A DNA stretch of 64,000 nt, taken from Vibrio sp. CDRSL-10 TSBA. GTDB taxonomy: Bacteria; Pseudomonadota; Gammaproteobacteria; Enterobacterales; Vibrionaceae. This document shows positions 42,152 to 52,663 of this stretch, in pieces. How positions within the stretch are numbered: position 1 is the first letter of the stretch; each line of letters begins with the position of its first letter. A program made the translations under genes and the position numbers. The stretch covers positions 1,240,001 through 1,304,000 of the forward strand of contig CP155565.1 in NCBI GenBank assembly GCA_039696685.1. Direction: 5' to 3'. The notes under the pieces were generated by a model that had not been told where the DNA came from, did not search any database, and saw nothing but the letters and a program-made list of their open reading frames with translations.

Positions 42152-42358
42152 TGCATTTGCTTTCCTCTGGCCCAGCACCATGCTGGATTTCTTTTGCATC
42201 ATTAGTGAAATCAGGTTCGTAATAAAGCAAATATAATTTGTCGTCTTGGCAAAAAATTTTCACTGTGGGTAGTGATTCTGTTGCTATGTAACGATAGCGC
42301 TCTTATCGCTGCTGATGCGTGTGCTAACATGGAGCCAGAGTTATTCAGAGCATCGTTT

Positions 42359-44416
42359 ATGACAATTTCCAGTACCGATATTTCTCACTTTCTTTTGCAA
42401 CTATCACAACAAGCCAGACAGCAGCATTGCCGTTTTGGGGTGCGTATTGCTGCCACAATGCCGTGGCATGACGTCATGTTAGCAGATTGTCTGAGTGGCA
42501 AATCTTCGCTTGCGATTATCTTTCAGTTGGGCGGCGAGCGTGTGGCGGATGCAGAACACGTTGCTTTTAACAAAGGCCAGCAGTTTCTCGGACGTGAATG
42601 CCAGTTACTTATTTGTGATGTGTCTGCGGGTCTGGACGCAAATAGTTTTAGTTCGGCGCTAGGAACTTTAGTCGGCGGCGGGCTATTGATTGTGGTAGGG
42701 GAGCTGCCGCAAAAAAACAATCCGGCCACAAAGTGGCTCAATCGCTGTCTGGATGAACTGCCGGTGATTACGCCGCAGCAATTGCCGCTGATACCTGCCC
42801 GGCAACAGCCGTTCGGCGACATCGATTATTCCCAGCAGAATGACGCGGTCGATAATATCGAAAGAGTAGTCAGCGGGAATCGTAAGCGGCCGTTGGTGTT
42901 AACCGCTGACCGCGGGCGCGGGAAAAGCAGTGCGCTGGGGATGGCAGCGGCGCGTTTGATGCGAAATCGTAATTTGCACATCCTGGTTACGGCGCCGTCT
43001 TTAGCCAGTGTGGCTCCGCTTTTTCGACATGCCGAGCTCGGTTTACAAAACGCAACGATAAAAAGAGGGGAGATTCGATGCGGCCAGTCGAGTTTGCGCT
43101 TTGTTGCTCCGGATGAGTTAATCAGTCAGACGCCGGATTGCGATCTGTTATTGGTCGATGAGGCGGCGGCTCTGCCATTGCCTTTGTTAATCGGGTTAGT
43201 GGAGCGTTATCATCGCGCGGTGTTTTCTACCACGATTCATGGTTATGAAGGATGCGGGCGTGGCTTTACGCTCAAATTCCTTGACTGGTTGCAGCAAGAG
43301 CGCCCGCAATTTCGCAGTCAGCATATTGACCAGCCGATTCGCTGGAGTCTTGGTGATCCACTGGAAGCATGGCATCGACGCGCGTTTTTACTTGATTATG
43401 AATTCCCAGATTTGGCGGAAGATTTCTCAGTCGCAGCGGTTGATTATCAGCAAGTGAGTAAACAGCAACTGTTGCAGCAGCCACAACTTCTGTCTGATAT
43501 CTTCTCTTTATTGGTCAATGCCCATTATCAAACATCACCAAACGACCTGCTACATTTGCTGGGTGATGAGGCAATGTCGGTCTATGTCGCTCAATCCGGG
43601 CAACAGGCTGAATGTGAACAAAAGATAGTGGGCTGCATTCTTGCTGTACGCGAGGGTGGGTTGGACGCTGAATTGATTACGCAGATTCAGCTCGGCGCCC
43701 GGCGCCCGAGAGGTCATCTTGCGCCTGTTACGTTAGCCAACCAGCTCGGTCTGAACGAAGCTGCGCAGCAAACATGTTGGCGGGTAATGCGCATCGCTGT
43801 GCACCCTCAGTGTCAGCAACTCGGACTCGGGTCTCAATTACTGCAGCACTTTATTGCGCACCATCCGGCTGACTATTATGCGACGAGCTTTGGCGCGACC
43901 AAGCAGCTGATTCGTTTTTGGCTCCACAATCAGTTTCGAGCGGTTAAGCTAGGTTCGCAGCGCGATCAAGCCAGTGGTTGTTATTCACTGCTGATGGTCC
44001 GTGCATCTGGTTGTGACTGGATGCCATCTGCCGAGCAGCAGTGTTATCAGCATCTGGGTTATGAATTAAAAGATAGTTTGCAGGCATTGGATGCGGGGCT
44101 GGTGAAAGAGTTAATGGCGGCGCGCCTGTCGGCAAGTTCTGGCCAGACCGTGCCCTATCACTTATTGTCCGGGTATGCGCGCGGTGGCGCGAATTATGAA
44201 AGTGTTGCAGTTTGGATTGAGCAGCTTTTACTGGCTTTAGAGCCGCAGCAGTGGCTGGAGCTATCTGAGCTGATTATTGCGAAAGTAGTCCAGCAGCAAT
44301 CATGGCAAGAATGTGCCAGACGTCATCATTACACCGGTCGGAAACAGACCGAGCAGGTCATCCGACAAGAGCTGGCTAAGTTACTGAGTAATTTACACTG
44401 TAAACTGACATCCTGA
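42359..44416 (+). CDS. tmcA: tRNA(Met) cytidine acetyltransferase TmcA
   Basis: 685 residues from ATG 42359 (MTISSTDISHF); the upstream frame to 42272 is unlikely. Intact. RNA-helicase-like module: Walker A TADRGRGKSSALG (about residue 205), Walker B LLLVDEAAALPLP. GNAT domain: VMRIAVHPQCQQLGLGSQLL (about residue 480). It makes N4-acetylcytidine at the wobble base of elongator tRNA-Met, using ATP and acetyl-CoA. Its last codons contain a parS2 site. Confidence 0.93.
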   Translation: MTISSTDISHFLLQLSQQARQQHCRFGVRIAATMPWHDVMLADCLSGKSSLAIIFQLGGERVADAEHVAFNKGQQFLGRECQLLICDVSAGLDANSFSSALGTLVGGGLLIVVGELPQKNNPATKWLNRCLDELPVITPQQLPLIPARQQPFGDIDYSQQNDAVDNIERVVSGNRKRPLVLTADRGRGKSSALGMAAARLMRNRNLHILVTAPSLASVAPLFRHAELGLQNATIKRGEIRCGQSSLRFVAPDELISQTPDCDLLLVDEAAALPLPLLIGLVERYHRAVFSTTIHGYEGCGRGFTLKFLDWLQQERPQFRSQHIDQPIRWSLGDPLEAWHRRAFLLDYEFPDLAEDFSVAAVDYQQVSKQQLLQQPQLLSDIFSLLVNAHYQTSPNDLLHLLGDEAMSVYVAQSGQQAECEQKIVGCILAVREGGLDAELITQIQLGARRPRGHLAPVTLANQLGLNEAAQQTCWRVMRIAVHPQCQQLGLGSQLLQHFIAHHPADYYATSFGATKQLIRFWLHNQFRAVKLGSQRDQASGCYSLLMVRASGCDWMPSAEQQCYQHLGYELKDSLQALDAGLVKELMAARLSASSGQTVPYHLLSGYARGGANYESVAVWIEQLLLALEPQQWLELSELIIAKVVQQQSWQECARRHHYTGRKQTEQVIRQELAKLLSNLHCKLTS
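44391..44405. other. parS2: parS2 site inside the tmcA 3' end
   Basis: aTTTACAcTGTAAAc, exact consensus, overlapping the tmcA codons for LHCK. Confidence 0.87.
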
Positions 44417-44445
44417 AATCATTCGAATGTAAATCGCGTTACCCG

Positions 44446-44460
44446 ATTTACAGTGTAAAT
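44446..44460. other. parS2: parS2 site
   Basis: aTTTACAgTGTAAAt, a perfect palindrome and exact consensus, 55 bases from the previous site. It lies in the gap between tmcA and the chemosensory cluster. Confidence 0.9.
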
Positions 44461-44485
44461 GAGTGTGATCAACACGACATAACAA

Positions 44486-44523
44486 AAAAGTCCTATTGGT
44501 CTGATTGAACCAGCAGGACTTTT
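44486..44523 (+). terminator. tmcA terminator
   Basis: Stem aaaagtcct...aggactttt extended by TTGGT/ACCAG-like pairing, ending in TTTTT. The rest of the 44417-44707 gap holds only the parS2 site and AT-rich promoter-like sequence. Confidence 0.75.
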
Positions 44524-44707
44524 TAATTTGCTACTTAGATAAAAATTTCCTTTCTAATTTAATCGCTTATAAGCCATCTTGTTTAAAATTACCGCTTGCC
44601 ACATCCCGCATAAACCTTGTGGAGAATTTGCTAATTAAGCATTAGTTTCTACACTCATTTCATAAGACCAAAATTCGCATCCACACACGTCAGTAAGGTA
44701 AAACTTC

Positions 44708-44983
44708 ATGTTTTCTCTCAATGAAAGTCTGGATATCAGCATTGTCGTTGATTGCAAGATTCAGTATACCGAGTGGCTTCAACAGCACAGTGATGATGTC
44801 ATTGTGCTGGATGCTGCCTGCGTGAATCGTGTTGATGCGGCTGGATTGCAGCTGCTGGTTTCGTTTCATCATTCTGCCCGGGTGGCAGGAAAAAATTTAC
44901 AGTTTCAAAACGTATCTGAGACGCTTGAGGAAGGCCTTAAAGTCCTGGGACTGGACCGCATACTTACGGGCGCTCAGCAATGA
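44708..44983 (+). CDS. STAS-domain protein, first gene of chemosensory cluster
   Basis: 91 residues, single STAS domain (anti-sigma-factor antagonist/MlaB fold). The loop that usually carries the phospho-serine reads NRVDAAGLQLL, so the acceptor Ser/Thr is Ala. It is therefore probably a scaffold or non-phosphorylated partner. It is 13 bases from cheY and part of the same unit; cytosolic. Confidence 0.82.
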   Translation: MFSLNESLDISIVVDCKIQYTEWLQQHSDDVIVLDAACVNRVDAAGLQLLVSFHHSARVAGKNLQFQNVSETLEEGLKVLGLDRILTGAQQ

Positions 44984-44996
44984 GAAGGAAAACGTG

Positions 44997-45356
44997 ATGA
45001 CTAAAATTCTCGCCGTCGATGATTCGATCTCTATCCGCCAGATGGTCAGTCATACGCTTAAAGACGCTGGCTTTGACGTAGAAACGGCTAATGATGGCCA
45101 GGACGCGCTAATCAAGGCACAACGTACCAAATTTGATGTGATTATTTCCGATGTCAACATGCCTAACATGGGCGGCTTCGAACTGGTAAAAGCGATCCGG
45201 GGCAATCCACAATACAAGTTTATTCCTATTCTGATGTTGACCACGGAAACCAGTACCGAGAAAAAACAGGAAGGTAAACAGGCCGGGGCGACCGGTTGGA
45301 TAGTGAAACCGTTTAATCCGGACACGCTGCTCAAAACGCTGCAACGCGTTCTTTAA
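44997..45356 (+). CDS. cheY: CheY-type response regulator
   Basis: 119 residues, a lone receiver domain. Acidic pair in AVDDSIS (residues 6-9), phospho-acceptor VIISDVNMPNMGG (Asp about 52), conserved Thr in MLTTETS and Lys in IVKPF. Start at ATG 44997 after AAGGAAAACGTG. It takes phosphate from CheA downstream. Which output it controls in this class of system is not established from sequence. Confidence 0.92.
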   Translation: MTKILAVDDSISIRQMVSHTLKDAGFDVETANDGQDALIKAQRTKFDVIISDVNMPNMGGFELVKAIRGNPQYKFIPILMLTTETSTEKKQEGKQAGATGWIVKPFNPDTLLKTLQRVL

Positions 45357-45470
45357 GCACTGCGTAAACGCAGATTGTACCGGCAGGAACAAATCTTTAA
45401 ATCAAAACCGGGGTAACAACCCAGAGCAAAATAGCAAAAAAGCAGAACTAGAAAAAAGATAAGCGATTTG

Positions 45471-45498
45471 CGCGTCACTAATTTTTCGCGTCACTAAT
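45471..45498. repeat. Direct repeat before cheA
   Basis: cgcgtcactaat occurs at 45471-45482 and 45487-45498, a 16-base period, just upstream of cheA. Confidence 0.6.
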
Positions 45499-45521
45499 AA
45501 CGTTAATTGGCAGGGCAGGGT

Positions 45522-47724
45522 ATGGCTTTAGATATGGAGCAGCTGCGCAAGATGTTTTACGAGGAATGTCGTGAGAATCTTGAAGTGCTGGAAAATGTGT
45601 TACTACATCTCGACCCGCAACAGGCCGATGATGAAACCATTAATACTATTTTTCGGGCCGCCCATTCCATCAAAGGCGGTGCCGCGACATTCAATTTACT
45701 TGATATCAGCGAGTTTACCCATTCCGTCGAAGCTTACCTTGACTTGGTTCGCAACCATCAGACTCAACTCAGCACTAGCAGTGTCGATGTACTGCTGAAA
45801 AGTTGCGACATGATACGCGAGTTACTTCAGGGTCATGAACAGGGATCTCCGTGTGACGCGGCAATGACCCATCAAGTCGGGCTTGAATTGAGTGCCTTGC
45901 TCCACGGTACGGAACATCAAACGGGGCCAAGTGGACAACAAGACGCAACGCAACTTCATTGCGGCAGTGGTTCTGGTGCCAACACTGCGCCCGAAGAATG
46001 GCAGTTACAGTTTGTACCTCATCGCGAGCTGTTCTTCAGTGGTAATGACCCGCTGCGCATTTTGCGTGAGTTGCAACAGCTTGACCCGCAATGCCAGCTC
46101 GAGGTCGATGTTCGCGCTTTACCGGAATTGCTCGAACTCGAACCTGAGCTGTGTTATCTGGCCTGGCAAATCCGGCTCAGTGCAGCGCTCGAAGAGAGTG
46201 ACATCCGGGAAATATTTGAATGGGTTGAAGACGAATGTGATCTGCATCTTAGCCGAATAGCGTCTGAGCCGCCGGGTAGCGCCGGCATGGCTTCCAGTGA
46301 CAATGATGCGCAAGGTGCAACTGCACCACCAACCGCGGCAGTCAATATGGCAGGTGACTTAACTCCGCTTGTTCATGCTGAGGGCGGAGCGAAGGCCGTT
46401 ATTCCTGAAGCGAGTCTGGCTGATAAGGTGAGTGCGGCGTCTGAGGTTCGTACTACGTCCACGCCACCGACTGAGTCCGCAGTCAAAGCGGCAGCGAAAC
46501 CAGCTAAATCTGAATCCAGCGTCACTTCTATCCGGGTGGATATCGATAAAGTCGACAGCCTGATTAATCTGGTCGGCGAAACTGGTGATTACCCAGTCCA
46601 TGCTGACTGAAATCGGTAACGACTTTTCGATGGATAAGCTGGAAAAACTCAAATCCGGCTTGGCGCAACTGCTGCAAAATAGTAAAGACCTACAGGAAAA
46701 CGTACTCAATATTCGTATGTTGCCAATGAGCTTTGCGTTTAGTCGCTTTCCCCGTCTGGTGCGTGATTTGTGTGGCCGGCTGGAGAAAAAGGTAGAGCTT
46801 AAAATTGAAGGCGAAAATACCGAACTCGATAAAACCGTGCTGGAGCGTATTGTTGACCCGCTGGTTCACTTGGTGCGTAACGGCATCGACCACGGTATCG
46901 AGCAACCCCACCAGCGGCTGCAGGCCGGTAAATCAGAAACCGGTTGTGTCGAACTGAAAGCCTATCATCAGGGTGGCTCGATTGTTATTGAAGTCAAAGA
47001 CGATGGTGCCGGGATTGATTGCGATCGAATCTGGCGTAAGGCAGTGGAAAAAGGCGTGTTACCCGCAGATAGCCGACGCGAAGAGATCAGTGACAAACAG
47101 GTGATGAACCTGATTTTCGCACCGGGATTTTCCACTGCAGAACAGGTTTCCGATATCTCCGGCCGCGGGGTCGGGATGGATGTGGTGAAACGCAACATCG
47201 AAGAGCTCGGCGGTCACATCGAGCTGGATTCTGAACTGGGGCGGGGCAGCCACTTTACCATCAACCTGCCGCTGACTTTGGCCATCCTCGACGGCCAACT
47301 GGTCAAAGTTGGTCACGAGGTCTACATCATTCCTCTGTTGACCATCATCGAATCGATTCAGATTAACCCTGCCTGCGTCAAACTGGCTTCCGGCGGGGTC
47401 GAACTGTATCGCTTGCGGGAAGAGAATATTCCGATTTTGCGCCTGCAGGACGAACTGGAAATGGGTGCCAGCGGGCCGCTGGATAAGCGCTTGCTCTGTT
47501 TTGTTGAAGCGGCTGGCAACCGGGTTGGTTTGCTGGTTGATGAGTTACTTGATCAGCAGCAGGTGGTGATCAAAAGCCTGGAGTCCAATTATGCCAAGGT
47601 GGCCGGTATCTCCGGAGCAACCATTCTTGGTGATGGGGCTGTGTCTCTGATCCTGGATATTCAGGGGCTGATTACCAATTATCTGAAACGTCGCAGTCAA
47701 ACCCAGAAAGTGATCGCTGCCTGA
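45522..47724 (+). CDS. cheA: Chemotaxis histidine kinase CheA, frameshifted
   Basis: Restored length about 733 residues. P1 HPt domain with FRAAHSIKGGAATF (phospho-His near residue 45), a long low-complexity linker, dimerisation P3, the ATPase P4 (LVHLVRNGIDHGIE, DDGAGID, SDISGRGVGMDVVK) and a CheW-like P5. The break is an extra A at 46579-46581; removing it reads LINLVGELVITQSML. ATG 45522 is preferred over the TTG at 45507. Equivalent to the cluster III / F7-class CheA (VCA1095). Confidence 0.94.
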
Positions 47725-47742
47725 TAACAAGGAGAGTTAGGA

Positions 47743-48273
47743 ATGGATATCGAACATGCTCACCCGCTGCAACATGAATCCGTGGTTCATGCGGCGTTGA
47801 TGGCCAGTCATGACGCTTCGGCAATGAATGCCGACTTTCTCAGTTTTCGTCTGGCCAGTGAATTATATGGAGTGGCGATTTGTGACATTGAAGAAATCCG
47901 CGTCTGGGAGCATCCGACGCCGATACCGCGCGCGCCTCATTTCGTCAAAGGGGTGATCAACCTGCGTGGCATGATAGTTCCTATCATGGATTTGCGCCTG
48001 CGTTTCGGTATTGGCTCGAACGATTATCTGCCGACGACCGTGGTGTTAGTGGTGCGCAGCGAGTTCGGCGAACAAACCCGTCTGATGGGCCTGGTTGTGG
48101 ATGCGGTCAGTGACGTTATCGGTCAGGGTGACAACGAGCTGTTTCCGGCCATTGGGGAGACGTCGATTGCTCCCTATCTGCAAGGCCTGCTCAATGTCGG
48201 CGAAGAGGTGATGTCGCTGCTGGATACCGAAGCCCTGCTGGATATCCAGCGTTTACTGGGTGAGGAGGCATGA
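47743..48273 (+). CDS. cheW: CheW coupling protein 1
   Basis: 176 residues: an N-terminal extension of about 27 residues, then a CheW fold (FLSFRLASELYGVAICDIEEIRVW, HFVKGVINLRGMIVPIMDLRLRF). It couples receptor and CheA. Overlaps the next cheW by four bases. Confidence 0.92.
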   Translation: MDIEHAHPLQHESVVHAALMASHDASAMNADFLSFRLASELYGVAICDIEEIRVWEHPTPIPRAPHFVKGVINLRGMIVPIMDLRLRFGIGSNDYLPTTVVLVVRSEFGEQTRLMGLVVDAVSDVIGQGDNELFPAIGETSIAPYLQGLLNVGEEVMSLLDTEALLDIQRLLGEEA

Positions 48274-48737
48274 TGCACAGTCAGGAATTTTTGAGTTTCA
48301 TTCTGGCACAAGATGAATATGGCGTACCCATTTTAGATGTACGTGAAGTGCGGGGCTGGAGCGAGGTCCGCTCCGTCCCCAATGGTCCGGATTACTTACT
48401 CGGCGTTCTGGATATTCGTGGTGAATATGTGCCGATTGTTGATTTACGGCGCCGTTTCAATCTGGAACCGGCCTGTATCAGTGCCACGACCGTGGTGATC
48501 GTCCTGAATGACTGCGCCAAACAGCCGCTCGGACTCATCGTAGACGGCGTTGCTGAAGTGTACGAACTGTCGCAACAGCAGATAAAACCTGCGCCTGGTT
48601 TATCTTGTTCACAGCCACAGCCTTTTATTAAAGGCATCGCCTCGGTTAAAAGTGGCCACCTAATTTTGATTGATGTTGAAGCTCTGTTTGATGTGAGCAA
48701 GCTGCAACACCATTCCGTCGAAGCTGCAATCATGTGA
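48270..48737 (+). CDS. cheW: CheW coupling protein 2
   Basis: 155 residues, CheW fold without extension (FLSFILAQDEYGVPILDVREVRGW, then LLGVLDIRGEYVPIVDLRRRF). It starts at ATGATG overlapping the first cheW stop, so translation is coupled. Two CheW proteins per CheA is the layout of this cluster in vibrios and of P. aeruginosa Che2. Confidence 0.92.
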   Translation: MMHSQEFLSFILAQDEYGVPILDVREVRGWSEVRSVPNGPDYLLGVLDIRGEYVPIVDLRRRFNLEPACISATTVVIVLNDCAKQPLGLIVDGVAEVYELSQQQIKPAPGLSCSQPQPFIKGIASVKSGHLILIDVEALFDVSKLQHHSVEAAIM

Positions 48738-48747
48738 GGAAACACTC

Positions 48748-51163
48748 ATGCCATTCTGGAACCGCAAACCCCAACAACAAAAACACGATAGCGCGCCAGT
48801 CAGTCACGTGGTGCAAGATGAGACTCCGGCCAAGGCGAGTATTGGTATTTCCAATCAACATCTGCTGTCGGCGTTAAATGCCGCACAAACGGCATTAATG
48901 ATGATCGACCGTGATTTCAAAATCACTTACGTCAACAAACAATCGATGCTGTTACTCAAACAACATGAGAGCTTGTTCAAATCGGTGTGGCCTAATTTTC
49001 GTGCCGAGGAAGACTTTTTGCTCGGCTATTGTATCGACCTGTTTCATGCTAATCCGGCCCACCAGCGTCAGATGTTATCGACACCGGCTCGTCTGCCCTA
49101 TATCACGACCATAGACATTCGCGGGGTTAAGATCGAACTCAACGTCGGTGCGATACTCGATCATGACGGGCAGTATGTCGGTAATACCCTGGAGTGGCGT
49201 GATGTGACGGCAGAGCGGCAGCAGGAAAATGAAGTCGCGCGCCTTCGCGCCGCCATCGATCAGGCCCAAACCGCCATGGTCATGATTGACCGTGATTTCA
49301 ATATCACTTACATCAACCAGGAAACACTGAATCTGTTTGGTAAACATGAAGCCAAACTACGTATCGTCTGGTCTGGCTTTACCGCTTCGTCAGACTGGCT
49401 GATGGGACGTTGTATCGATGAGTTCCATCGCAATCCGGCCCACCAGCGCAAGATGCTCAGCGACCCGGGTAATCTGCCATACAGCACTGATATCGCAATC
49501 AGCGATATCAAAATAGAACTCAATGTTGCGGCAATTTTCGATAAGGGCGGTACCTATATTGGTAACACGCTCGAATGGCGTGACGTGACCGAAGAACGTG
49601 CGACGGACATGCAAATCGGTCGTCTTGCTTCTGCGGTTGAGGGCATGACCACCAACCTGATGATGGCGGATCCTGAAGGCATTATACGTTATCTCAATCC
49701 GTCGCTGACAGCTTTGCTGCGCAGCCGACAACGCGAGCTGCAGCAAGCATTTCCCGGTTTTGATGTTGATCATCTGGTCGGGCGCAATATTGACGTCTTC
49801 CATAAAAACCCAAGCCATCAGCGCAATATCATTAATAACCCTGATCGCCTGCCATTCAGTTCCAATATTGCGGTCGGATCGCTGGAGTTCAATCTGACCT
49901 GTATTGCGATGCATGACAGCAAAGGCAACTACATTGGTCCGGCACTGCAGTGGGTGGATATCACCGAGCAACAGGATGGTCAGCGTCAGGTGGAAAGTCT
50001 GATTCAGAAAGCGATTGATGGTCAGTTGCATGAACGCATCAACACCGCCGCTTACAGTGGCTTTATGCGTGAGCTGGGTGATGGCATTAATAACCTGCTC
50101 GATACTCTGGTTGAACCGCTTGGCCAGTGTATTGACGTGATGAGTGAGGTGGCCGAAGGCAACCTGAATAATCAGATGCCGTCTGATCACCAGGGTGAAT
50201 TCGGGCGACTGGCTGAAGCGGTCAATACTTCCATCGTCAACTTGCGCAATATGGTCGATAAGATCACGAAATCTTCAGCGCGGGTGGCAACAGCGTCGAC
50301 CGAGATTGCTGACGGGAATAATGACCTCAGTCAGCGCGTAGAAGCTCAGGCATCGAATCTGGAGCAAACAGCGGCCAGCATGGAACAGATGACCGCCACT
50401 GTGCGCCAGAAACGCGGATAACGCTAAAGATGCCAATACCGTGTCAAACGATGCGGCGAAAAAAGCCAGTCAGGGCGGCCAGGTGGTAGGGCAGGCTATT
50501 AACGCGATGAGCGAAATCAACACCGCGAGCAAGAAGATTGCTGACATCATCGGTGTGATTGATGAGATTGCATTCCAGACCAATTTGCTGGCGCTGAACG
50601 CCGCTGTCGAAGCCGCGCGAGCCGGTGAACAAGGGCGTGGATTTGCGGTCGTGGCGGGTGAAGTGCGTAACCTGGCACAGCGCAGTGCAGCAGCAGCGAA
50701 AGAGATTAAAGGCTTAATCAAAGACAGTGTTGAGAAAGTGGATGAAGGTTCACGCCTGGTGAATGAATCCGGTGCTACGCTGGATGAGTTAGTTGAAGCG
50801 GTACAGAAAGTTTCGGTACTGATTAGCCAGATCACCTCGTCCAGTATTGAGCAGTCGACCGGTATTGATGAGATCAACCGTGCGGTGACCGCCATGGATG
50901 AAATGACGCAGCAAAATGCCTCGCTGGTTGAGGAAATTTCGGCGGCGAGCCAGTCGCTGAAAGACGAAGGGAAAGAGCTGCTTAATCTGATGAACTTCTT
51001 TGCCACCGACAGCAACATTACCACGTTTGAGACCAAACGCGCTTCGAATACAGCTAAGCCGGTTGGCAAGCGTGGCAATGTCAGTGATTTGCGTGCCAGC
51101 GGGAAAGTGGCCAACGCCAAGATGAATCTCAGTGACGATGGTGATGAATGGGAAGAGTTTTAA
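48748..51163 (+). CDS. Soluble triple-PAS chemoreceptor, Aer2-like, frameshifted
   Basis: Restored length 804 residues with no membrane segment. Three related PAS repeats begin near residues 45, 170 and 295, each with an FHxNPxHQR motif followed by LP(Y/F) and ending LEWRDVT-like. This resembles the heme-PAS of Aer2 oxygen receptors. A HAMP-like region (430-500) precedes the signalling hairpin with tip [21 protein letters not shown]. The C-terminus ends EWEEF, the CheR/CheB-tethering pentapeptide type. The break is an extra A at 50410-50412; removing it reads VRQNADNAKD. Likely senses oxygen; heme binding is inferred from the motif. Confidence 0.88.
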
Positions 51164-51178
51164 TAAAGGGTTCAGTCT

Positions 51179-52010
51179 ATGTTGGCGGTGAGTGAACAAG
51201 AATTTGAACTTACGGATAAGGATTTTAAGTTCATCCAATGGTTCATGCATAAGCGGGTCGGTATCTATCTGGCGGATACCAAGCGTGCCATGGTGTATGG
51301 CAGAGTCAGTCGCCAACTGAGGCGGCGCGGATTAACGCGTTTTAAAGAATATCGGGTACTGATTGAGAATGATGAGCAGGAATGTGTGCATTTCATCAAC
51401 ACACTGACGACCAATAAAACCCAGTTTTTCCGTGAAATTCATCATTTTGAGTTTCTTGAAAAAGTAGTGGTGGAGGGATGGCGCAGTCTGGGTAATACCG
51501 ATATCAAGATTTGGTCTGCTGGCTGTTCAACCGGTGAGGAGCCATACAGCATAGCCGCGACTCTGTGGCATGCCGGTACTTTTGAGTTTGCTAAGTCAGT
51601 GAAAATCTTTGCAACGGACCTCGATACTCAGGTAACTTGAGCATGCTAAACGCGGCGTCTATCCGGCGGAGGCGTTGGCGACGATACCGAAAGAGTACCT
51701 CAGGCACTGTTTTATGCGTGGTAAAGAGGCGCAGAGCGGAAAGATCAAAGTGGCTAACCGGTTGCAGCAGTTTATTCAGTTTCAACAGATCAATCTGATC
51801 GAACCCTGGTCGCTGCCGGAGCAATTTGATCTGATCGCCTGTCGTAACGTGATGATCTATTTCGATAAACCTACTCAGGAGCAGATACTCAAGCGCTTTC
51901 ATGCCCGCCTCAAGCCTGGCGGTGTATTGTTCCTCGGCCATTCTGAGGGATTGGGAGGGTGCAGTTCGTTGTTCCATCATCTCGGCCAGACAATTTACGT
52001 CAAAATGTAG
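51179..52010 (+). CDS. cheR: Chemoreceptor methyltransferase CheR, frameshifted
   Basis: Restored length about 276 residues. N-terminal CheR domain with [18 protein letters not shown]-binding [16 protein letters not shown] and [10 protein letters not shown], later [14 protein letters not shown]. It methylates receptor glutamates. The break, unlike all others in the window, is at 51634-51635: gta-act-tga where gta-ctt-gag (QVLEHAKRG) is expected, an extra A in GTAC. It probably docks on the EWEEF tail of the receptor beside it. Confidence 0.92.
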
Positions 52011-52018
52011 GATAAGCC

Positions 52019-52663
52019 ATGGTAAGTGAAGTCGTGACCCATACACCGTCATCGCAGGCATCGTTTGAGCGTTTTCCGCACAACAGGCCTGACCAGCCGT
52101 GGGTTAAGGTTGCGCCCGGTCAGGTATATGTGACCGTGGATCATGAAATTATTACCACAGGTCTTGGCTCTTGTGTGTCAGCCTGCATTTGGGACCCCTG
52201 CGCAGGTGTTGGTGGGATGAATCACTTTCTGTTGCCGTTTGATACCACCGCCGAACTGCATCACTGGAAAGCCGATGAACTGTTATCGAATGCATCCCGT
52301 TACGGGTGTTATGCGATGGAAAATCTTATTAATCAATTGCTTAATCTTGGTGCTCAGCGCGGTCGCCTGAATGTGAAACTGTTTGGTGGCGCGCAATTGC
52401 TGGGGTTCAAATCGCTGATTGGAATTAAGAATGTGGAGTTTGTCCTCGGTTATGTGCAGCGTGAAGGCCTGAATGTGGTCGCTAAAGATCTAGGCGGTGT
52501 CGAACCGCGCCGGGTACTGTTTGATCCGAAGTCGGGCCGAGCCTGGCTGAAACGTATTCCTTGTCCGGAAGTGATGCAGATTCGCCGTAGTGAAGAGTGT
52601 TACTCCAGCCAGGTAGAGCAGCAACGGCCTGATACGGACAACAATGTGGAGTTATTCGAATGA
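52019..52663 (+). CDS. cheD: Chemoreceptor glutamine deamidase CheD
   Basis: 214 residues. Catalytic motif [14 protein letters not shown] with the nucleophilic Cys, then the His in GGMNHFLLP and the closing [11 protein letters not shown]. It deamidates receptor glutamines. Overlaps cheB by ATGA. Confidence 0.93.
   Translation: MVSEVVTHTPSSQASFERFPHNRPDQPWVKVAPGQVYVTVDHEIITTGLGSCVSACIWDPCAGVGGMNHFLLPFDTTAELHHWKADELLSNASRYGCYAMENLINQLLNLGAQRGRLNVKLFGGAQLLGFKSLIGIKNVEFVLGYVQREGLNVVAKDLGGVEPRRVLFDPKSGRAWLKRIPCPEVMQIRRSEECYSSQVEQQRPDTDNNVELFE

Noticed and set aside
49390..50190. 266-codon minus-strand frame inside the PAS receptor
   Set aside because: Antisense to strongly conserved PAS and HAMP codons.
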